A stretch of DNA of 62,360 nucleotides, taken from positions 1-62,360 of the forward strand of contig CAJTDC010000018.1 in the NCBI GenBank assembly GCA_910575055.1, given 5' to 3'. Below, piece by piece: positions 57,801 through 62,360 of this stretch; positions within the stretch are counted from its first letter, which is position 1, and the number at the start of each line of letters is the position of its first letter. Below the pieces are notes generated by a model. The model did not search any database. It was not told the origin of the DNA and worked only from the letters and a program-made list of their open reading frames with translations. Position numbers and translations under genes: made by a program. Source of the DNA: Clostridia bacterium (GTDB taxonomy: Bacteria > Bacillota > Clostridia > Lachnospirales > Anaerotignaceae).

Positions 57801-59752
57801 TTTAAATCACAATAATGGAAATATTCTTTTAAGTCCCAATTTTTAGCTGCTCCATAAATTAAAAATTGTAATGTAAAATAATTTTTAGAAGGTATTTTTT
57901 CTATTATATTCTGTAAATATATTGTCCATTTAGCATTTTTTTCTATGTGTTGTGTCATATACTTTATGAAACGTAATGCTGCTGTCCAGATTTCTATAGA
58001 TGGTGTTTTAATAGCCTCTTCTAAAAAATAAAGTAATATATCAATTTCTTCCTCTTTTATTATCCTTAAAGGTAATAATAAAAGAGCATCTAACATAATA
58101 AATAACGTTGCTTCTTCTCTATTTGTATTTTCATAAAAATTCAACAAACAGCTTAAATATTTTCTTCCTTTTTTATTAGAACATCTATTTAATACAGACT
58201 CAAGTAATATTTTTAAAGTATATCCAATCCATCTTTTATGTTTATCTGTTATTTTATGGTCAGGTTCTATAATTAATCCTAAATATTGTGTTAATAGTTC
58301 TTGACTTGTATGTTCTCCTAAAGAAATTTTAACATCTTTAGGCAATTCTTTTCTATAATCTTCATCATAATTAACAATAATATTTCCCATTAAATCAGCA
58401 GCTTGTCTACGAATATCCCCTTCTCTATGCATTAATAGTTCATATAAAAAATTTAATGTCATTGTTTTCTGTTTTTGCGTCATATATGTAAAATATTCTT
58501 CAAATATATTTAGGTAGGCACGACTATTCTTCCAATTTTTTGCACTCCTAGCTGCTTCTAAAATATTACCAAAAGAAACTTCATGACTTAATCTATGCAT
58601 AAGAGAAATATTATGTTCAATCGCCATATACTTTAAAGCTTCTACTGTTTGATCCATATTTAAAATCGCTTTATCTTTTTGCAATTTCATCGTTAATTGG
58701 TTCGTTGAAAAATCTACATTTACACCAAGACTAATCATATAATTTTCAAAATCTTTTAATTTAGCATATACATGACGATATCTATTCTCTTTTGCATCAT
58801 CAACATTATCCAATTTATCCAATATAACCTGAAAAGAATCTTCTAAGCTAAAAAATCCCATTATTTCTTTTCCATTTTCCCAACATTTTGTTTTTACTCT
58901 AAAATCTGCATAAATTAATATTAAAGATTCTATTGGTAAATCCTCTAACTCTAAATCCCACGTTGAATGATTAGCTGCAATATGACCAATAGCAGGTAGA
59001 AGATTTATTTTACACCATAAATCTGTATAATAATAATGTAAATAAGGAATTCTCTTTACTTCTTCCTCTTTACAACCATATTTTCCAATATCATGTCCTG
59101 CTGCAGCCCCTGAAATTAATCCCAAATCAACAGGTACATTTGTTTTTACAATTTGTCGTGCAGTGTGCATTGCGATATAATGTACACCTGCAATATGTGC
59201 AAGAGAGTCAAAAGGCATAATTTCTTTTCCAATACGCATCAATTCATAAAAATATTGATTTTTTATACATTTACGAAAACGTCTATATTCTTCTGCATAG
59301 TGGCTTTCTGAAATTTCCTCTTCTGTTGCAAATTGAAAATCTCTTGTTCTTTCAAAAGGTTTTGTGTCTTTTTCATAATTAAGAAAAACACGTAAAACTT
59401 CTAGATAAAAGAAAATCGCTTTCTCATAATAAGGTGAAATTGTTATTTTTACACTCTCTTGAAAAAGTCCCTTTCTAATATATTGATAAATATATTCAAG
59501 CCAATTTTGTTGAAGCTTTTCTTGACAAAAAATTTCCATTGTTTTTAAACAAACACTAAGCACATTTTCACAAGTAATTTCTTCTTGTTGAATTACAAAT
59601 TTAATATTAGCTTTCCAATCATCTTGTTTTAATAAAAGCAGCATAGACTTTTTTGTAGCACGCATTTTACGTAAAAAACGACGGTCAGTTAAACAATCAA
59701 TTAAATTATGGTATAAATCTTGTATTGATTTTTTTTGCATAAACACACCCAT
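54881..59752 (-). CDS. 1623-residue fusion: HD domain, helical repeats, NMN-adenylyltransferase-like and PRTase-like domains
   Basis: Domains: an HD phosphohydrolase-like part (about 150-330), with AGVHYIAMHTARQ, AAGHDIGKYG (H220-D221) and HIAANHSTWD. Next a long HEAT-like helical region (about 370-910; RRQAADLMGNIIVNYDED, ARVVCLTLDTLGIILQHYG). Then a nucleotidyltransferase (about 923-1125), with VAFFPGTFDPFSLGHKG (G927-H936, the HxGH-type site) and ISSTRIRENI (1080-1086). An acetyltransferase-like stretch (about 1130-1300) follows. Last is a phosphoribosyltransferase-like domain with VILVDDLLHKGYRI (V1437-D1438-D1439). No signal peptide or membrane segment. NaMN/NMN adenylylation and PRTase chemistry together suggest pyridine-nucleotide or related nucleotide handling; this is inference. 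It heads the operon. The start could be ATG 59740; neither has a strong ribosome site. Confidence 0.8.
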   Translation of the reverse strand: MGVFMQKKSIQDLYHNLIDCLTDRRFLRKMRATKKSMLLLLKQDDWKANIKFVIQQEEITCENVLSVCLKTMEIFCQEKLQQNWLEYIYQYIRKGLFQESVKITISPYYEKAIFFYLEVLRVFLNYEKDTKPFERTRDFQFATEEEISESHYAEEYRRFRKCIKNQYFYELMRIGKEIMPFDSLAHIAGVHYIAMHTARQIVKTNVPVDLGLISGAAAGHDIGKYGCKEEEVKRIPYLHYYYTDLWCKINLLPAIGHIAANHSTWDLELEDLPIESLILIYADFRVKTKCWENGKEIMGFFSLEDSFQVILDKLDNVDDAKENRYRHVYAKLKDFENYMISLGVNVDFSTNQLTMKLQKDKAILNMDQTVEALKYMAIEHNISLMHRLSHEVSFGNILEAARSAKNWKNSRAYLNIFEEYFTYMTQKQKTMTLNFLYELLMHREGDIRRQAADLMGNIIVNYDEDYRKELPKDVKISLGEHTSQELLTQYLGLIIEPDHKITDKHKRWIGYTLKILLESVLNRCSNKKGRKYLSCLLNFYENTNREEATLFIMLDALLLLPLRIIKEEEIDILLYFLEEAIKTPSIEIWTAALRFIKYMTQHIEKNAKWTIYLQNIIEKIPSKNYFTLQFLIYGAAKNWDLKEYFHYCDLKTIYEENSIVSEIFLENTKVATPWIIKSVNIEWLLDRVHLDKEMSVLQIATHFSNLVKVSERVAVRHNAGNALVSIAPLLTLAQRNEIVIELTKGLEIGEYEFSKYIPQYLGEFALYLHPDELDEFISDLKRLLISTNARVVCLTLDTLGIILQHYGVYKQHFQENNKKYEERKKIVLGMILGGLANYNETVSQEAVLVIGQYLFGSTLLSLKEKKDIFKMMAKKITTLLENKETSELSFFYNAASLNYIYRFIGDYLFSYKKFDFEEPNKVAFFPGTFDPFSLGHKGIAKEIRDMGFIVYLALDEFSWSKKTQPHMIRREIVTMSVANEENIYLFPDDIPVNIANPDDLKQLKELFPEKEVYMVAGSDVVENASSYKVPPVEHSIQTFNHILFLRESQTHQKEEEDSKLDSKISGSILKLKLPVHLEDISSTRIRENIDDNRDISTLIDPVAQNYIYENSLYLREPQYKQILHAKTIQIELFECLTYSLKNELLEFSYKHENQEGIRFAMDRPDALFAVIRDGNMEGEIVGVSICCSLTTLKLYQEFKSMEIANHIRENTSGRILLVTGLYVSKNTKIRNAEQILLTETLANALAKDYTYCVFSPEIGFINKKIHIVLEQQGFYQLNEGLPERPIFVVDMKNPIAFIQNMETVIKEPFNRNERILDILDETHNKLQRAMTQLYPGNLVLSFHSSIMHHRLVELITRANNVPSEPLPVRKLGSAMCVPFGKILRGMVIPNTVTKVLHTEKTYESELKNFKITEYPNYSPLKNQAKTIKSFHRPVILVDDLLHKGYRIKELDPLLKTEDIEIERIIVGVLSGRGKDLMDIQDRKVESLYFIPSLRAWFVESTIYPFIGGDSVERKEKLKANLLNSINLILPYVMPGFLKDATKEAIYRLSMTALENAKDIMTILEEEYQKEYERNLTLNRLSEVIIHPSCPDKGGCLSYDYHLAPSVYIANDIEKLVRLSGLIK

Positions 59753-59822
59753 TTCTATTATTTATTATCATTATTATAGTGCTTTTTTAATAAAACATAA
59801 ACTGTTTTTTATAAAAATATAT

Positions 59823-59857
59823 AAAAAAAGAACCAATATTAATAATTGACTCTTTTT
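59823..59857 (-). terminator. Terminator after the carbonic anhydrase gene
   Basis: AAAAAGAACCAAT / ATTGACTCTTTTT (59825-59837, 59845-59857), 13 bp allowing two G-U pairs, with a T-run on the minus strand. It separates the carbonic anhydrase from the 1623-residue gene. Confidence 0.75.
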
Positions 59858-59866
59858 AAAAATAAA

Positions 59867-60418
59867 TTATTCAATAGAACGTAATGCTCCTGTCTTTGGG
59901 CTCATAATAAATCCATAAACTTCTACCTCTTTATGAATAAGAGGATGGTTTTTAATGATTTCTAGTGTGGAATGTACAGATTTTTCTACACTATGAAATC
60001 CGGTTAACCACTGTTCTACATTTTTATGAGTTTCATCAATGTATTTTATATTATCTACAGAAATACCATGTTGTATCATTTTTTGAATTACTTTTTTGCC
60101 ATTTAAAAGTTGCCCTCCACAATCATCATGACCTATTACAATAATAGTATCAACATCTAATTCATATACAGCTACAATTAAACTAAACATAGCACTTCCA
60201 TAAGGGTGCATTATTTGACCACCAGCATTTTTAATAAGTTTAACATCTCCATTTTTTAAACCAAGAGCAGCTGGCAAAAGTTCTGTCATTCTGGTGTCCA
60301 TACAAGCTAATATAGCAATTTTTTTGTCTGGATATTTTGTTGTTTCATATTTTTTATACATTTCATGTTCTACAAAAACACGATTATATTCTAACATTTT
60401 TTTCAATCCATCATTCAT
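59867..60418 (-). CDS. Beta-class carbonic anhydrase
   Basis: 183 residues. Zinc ligands C39 (ILACMDTRMTELL), H97 and C100 (VIGHDDCGG); the catalytic Asp/Arg pair D41-R43 is intact. It interconverts CO2 and bicarbonate in the cytosol, which would feed pyruvate carboxylase and acetyl-CoA carboxylase, both encoded in this window. The length suits the short type II beta class. AAGGAGG ribosome site. Confidence 0.93.
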   Translation of the reverse strand: MNDGLKKMLEYNRVFVEHEMYKKYETTKYPDKKIAILACMDTRMTELLPAALGLKNGDVKLIKNAGGQIMHPYGSAMFSLIVAVYELDVDTIIVIGHDDCGGQLLNGKKVIQKMIQHGISVDNIKYIDETHKNVEQWLTGFHSVEKSVHSTLEIIKNHPLIHKEVEVYGFIMSPKTGALRSIE

Positions 60419-60453
60419 CTTTTGTTACCTCCTTATCTGAAAAATGTATTTTG

Positions 60454-60708
60454 TTAACATAGATAGTCATACCATTCCCAATCTATATCCATAATAAAAG
60501 AAATTTTTTCTTCTTTTGGAAGTTCTACTAAATTAAATTCTATTTTAAAATCATGATAACGTTCTTTTTCAATTATAGCAATACCCGTTATAATATAGTG
60601 TGTTCCCTCCCCTTGTATAAATTCTCCCTCTAGTACTAAATCATCTTCTTCAATATATATTTTATTTACTTCTTTTTGTATCTGCTCTTGTGTAAAATAT
60701 TCTTTCAA
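60454..60708 (-). CDS. Small conserved hypothetical protein
   Basis: 84 residues, acidic, no membrane segment. KEYFTQEQIQKEVNKIYIEE, then beta-strand-rich VLEGEFIQGEGTHYIITGIA, and a Trp-containing tail MDIDWEWYDYLC. I do not recognise a family. A TTG start at 60708 follows GGAGG at 7 nt and is preferred over the longer ATG frame, which runs through the ribosome site. It is 35 bp upstream of the carbonic anhydrase and probably co-transcribed with it. Confidence 0.6.
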   Translation of the reverse strand: MKEYFTQEQIQKEVNKIYIEEDDLVLEGEFIQGEGTHYIITGIAIIEKERYHDFKIEFNLVELPKEEKISFIMDIDWEWYDYLC

Positions 60709-60772
60709 AATATAACCTCCTTTTTTTAATTTTATCATTTCTCTTGAATTTATTCAATACTATTTGAAAAGG

Positions 60773-60801
60773 TTGTATCTCTAAAAAAAAGGTGCTATAC
60801 T
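60773..60801 (+). promoter_or_regulatory. Promoter of the exonuclease gene
   Basis: TTGTAT (60773-60778), 17 nt, TATACT (60796-60801), 33 bp before the ATG; the ribosome site is AAAGGAGC. Confidence 0.6.
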
Positions 60802-60834
60802 AAAAAAATAAATACTAATAAAGGAGCATTTTTT

Positions 60835-61608
60835 ATGAATTATATCGTACTAGATTTAGAATTTAATCAGCCTTTTCATTTTAAAACAGGCTTTCAAACA
60901 ATATTGCATCCCAAATGTCCTTTTGAAATTATACAAATTGGAGCTGTAAAATTAAATGAGCAACTTTGTATTTTAGATAAATTTAATGCTTTAATTAAAC
61001 CAGTAATTTATCCACGTATTCATCCATATGTAGAAAAAATTACGAATTTAACTTATGAACAATTAAAAAATGGTATATTCTTTTCTGAAGCTTACACTTC
61101 TTTTGTAAAATTTATAGGAAAAGAAGATGCCATACTATGTACTTGGGGCAGTGATGATGTAAAATCTTTATTTAAAAATATATTATTTTATAATTTAGAT
61201 ACTACTAAAATTTGTAATCAATTTATCAACGTACAAAGATTTGCTTCTATATACCTAAAATATCAATCTGGTCAAGCGATTGGTTTAAAAAATGCTGTAA
61301 CTGAATTGAATTTAAAAATAGAAAATCCTTTTCATAATGCTCTTAATGATGCCATTTATACTGCAAAGATATTTCAAATTGTACACTCGAAAGAAAATAA
61401 ACCTGAAATATGTCAAATTGCAGAATTACTTCATAATAATGAAACAACACGTTTTCATATGAAAGGACTGGTAGAATATTTCGAAAAAATATTAAATAGA
61501 AAATTAACTGTAGAAGAAAAAATGTTAATTAAAAAATCATATAAATTAGGAAAAAATTGTTCTTTTGATATCCCTAAAAATAAAAAAGAGAAACCATACT
61601 ATAAATAA
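60835..61608 (+). CDS. DEDDh-type 3'-5' exonuclease
   Basis: 257 residues. A DnaQ-like fold with the acidic set complete: DLEFN near residue 7 (D and E), CTWGSDDVKSL (D), and HNALNDAIYTA (H and D). These ERI-1/oligoribonuclease-like proteins act on the 3' ends of RNA or DNA; the substrate cannot be told. About 80 residues follow the nuclease core (EICQIAELLHNNETTRF, NRKLTVEEKMLIK, Lys-rich end). Monocistronic and convergent with holA. Confidence 0.86.
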   Translation: MNYIVLDLEFNQPFHFKTGFQTILHPKCPFEIIQIGAVKLNEQLCILDKFNALIKPVIYPRIHPYVEKITNLTYEQLKNGIFFSEAYTSFVKFIGKEDAILCTWGSDDVKSLFKNILFYNLDTTKICNQFINVQRFASIYLKYQSGQAIGLKNAVTELNLKIENPFHNALNDAIYTAKIFQIVHSKENKPEICQIAELLHNNETTRFHMKGLVEYFEKILNRKLTVEEKMLIKKSYKLGKNCSFDIPKNKKEKPYYK

Positions 61609-61612
61609 AAAT

Positions 61613-61655
61613 AAAAAAGACAAGCCTCTTTTTAATAAGAGAAATTGTCTTTTTT
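61613..61655. terminator. Bidirectional terminator between the exonuclease gene and holA
   Basis: AAAAAAGACAA / TTGTCTTTTTT (61613-61623, 61645-61655), with an inner CTCTT/AAGAG pairing. Confidence 0.85.
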
Positions 61656-61658
61656 ATA

Positions 61659-62360
61659 TTATTTTTTACTGTACTGCAAAAGCAACAATTCTATTGCTAA
61701 ATCACTATCCCATTTTCCTGTTTTTACATTAATATCTGTTTGTAAGCAAAATTCTAAGGCTTCCTTTAATACTTCTATGCTAAAATATTTTGATTGTTGT
61801 ATATATTGTTTTACCATAAAATCTCTTAATCCCATTTTTTGTGCTATTTGATTTTGCATTTTTTTCTGTTCTAAAAGGATTTTACATTGAAGTATCATAC
61901 GAAATTGTCGTATTATCATAGATAATACCATAAGAGGAGATTCTTTCATTAATAATAAATTATGATAAATAGTAATTGCTTGTTTAGCTTTTCCATTTAC
62001 CATTGCATTAAGTAAATCAAATATTTTTGTTTCTAATGATTTTGTACAAATAATATCAATATCTTGAGATGTAGCTTGTGCATTTTCTGGTAGAAAAGCA
62101 CCAAGCTTTTTAATCTCTTTTTCTAGTTGTATCATTTCTCCTCCTACTACATATAATAAATAAGAAGCAATTTTTGTTTCTATTTGAAATTTATTTCTTT
62201 TACATTCTCTTACTATCCAATATAACAATTCCTTTTCAGAAAGCCCATTCATTTCTACAATATAACCATATTTTGAAATAGCTTTATAAAGTTTTCCTCT
62301 TTTATCAACTTCATTTTCTATAAAAAGAATACAAGTAGTATTTGGTATTATTTTTATATA
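61659..62360 (-). CDS. holA: DNA polymerase III delta subunit, 3' part
   Basis: 234 codons are visible and the frame is open to the right edge, beyond the internal ATG at 62252. The edge reads IKIIPNTTCILFIENEVDKR, then KLYKAISKYGYIVEMNGLSE, the end of the AAA-like core of HolA. The lid and collar domains follow (EKEIKKLGAFL, KIFDLLNAMVNGKAKQAITI, LLLMKESPLMVLSMIIRQFR, and the C-terminal WDSDLAIELLLLQYS). Delta opens the beta clamp within the clamp loader. The N-terminal ATPase-like part is outside the window. Confidence 0.9.
   Translation of the reverse strand, partial: YIKIIPNTTCILFIENEVDKRGKLYKAISKYGYIVEMNGLSEKELLYWIVRECKRNKFQIETKIASYLLYVVGGEMIQLEKEIKKLGAFLPENAQATSQDIDIICTKSLETKIFDLLNAMVNGKAKQAITIYHNLLLMKESPLMVLSMIIRQFRMILQCKILLEQKKMQNQIAQKMGLRDFMVKQYIQQSKYFSIEVLKEALEFCLQTDINVKTGKWDSDLAIELLLLQYSKK

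Noticed and set aside
1-62360. CRISPR arrays, tRNA or rRNA genes, integrases and transposases
   Set aside because: No regularly spaced direct repeats, cloverleaf-like sequences or recombinase motifs were noticed on reading both strands; a covariance and profile search would settle it.

Overview
The window is AT-rich throughout and has the gene content of a low-GC Gram-positive anaerobe of the class Clostridia, most like Lachnospiraceae and relatives. This assignment is inferred from gene families, not from a marker-gene search. The pointers are a FabK-type fatty-acid operon with its own acetyl-CoA carboxylase, a reverse rubrerythrin, FeoA-FeoA-FeoB with a small Cys-rich protein, CbiK, a BofC-like membrane protein, DUF1538 and tandem-MerR proteins, and frequent TTG/GTG starts behind strong GGAGG sites. 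Most of the window is ordinary chromosomal housekeeping sequence. No tRNA, rRNA, CRISPR array, phage or recognisable transposase was seen.

Layout. 1-229 is the start of a secreted SLH-domain protein (minus strand). 230-875 is a gene-poor AT-rich gap holding a 173-bp inverted-repeat-bounded segment. 876-5417 encodes a 1513-residue SF1 helicase/PD-(D/E)XK-type protein whose key catalytic motifs are altered. 5.6-8.9 kb carries pyrD, pyrE, cbiK and a folate-type ECF S component. 9.0-11.3 kb is an ABC exporter with a double-HTH MerR regulator and two matching candidate operators. 11.4-14.4 kb is a ferrous iron uptake operon behind candidate metal-regulator sites. 14.5-19.5 kb has a CAP-domain secreted protein, an HD hydrolase and purM-purN-purD. 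19.7-25.6 kb has an M16C peptidase, a reverse rubrerythrin behind a near-consensus PerR box, luxS, an HD protein and a TatD nuclease. 25.6-36.8 kb has pyruvate carboxylase, radA, a small conserved protein, clpC, an RluA-family pseudouridine synthase and a GH13 enzyme. A probable independent small RNA gene lies at about 36855-36960.

37.0-47.0 kb is a BofC-like protein followed by a complete fatty-acid initiation/elongation operon (transcribed right to left: fabH, acpP, fabK, fabD, fabG, fabF, accB, fabZ, accC, accD, accA). A perfect FabT-like palindrome overlaps its predicted -35 box, and a FabK-like flavin oxidoreductase gene is divergent from it. 48.4-50.3 kb is a broken PII-like gene beside its usual DUF1538 membrane partner.

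51-59.8 kb is the most unusual functional block. It encodes a 1623-residue fusion (HD + helical repeat + NMN-adenylyltransferase-like + phosphoribosyltransferase-like), an LDH/MDH-like dehydrogenase with an N-terminal extension, a Cys-rich flavodoxin-fold protein, precorrin-2 C20-methyltransferase and a MATE exporter, all co-directional and mostly overlapping or tightly spaced. The window closes with a beta-carbonic anhydrase, a small hypothetical protein, a DEDDh exonuclease and the C-terminal part of holA.

The strongest leads are the inactivated-looking helicase/nuclease, the 1623-residue fusion and its operon, the small RNA with three C-rich segments, and the broken PII gene. Several gene starts were moved from the longest open frame to the codon that follows a good ribosome binding site; these are noted per entry.
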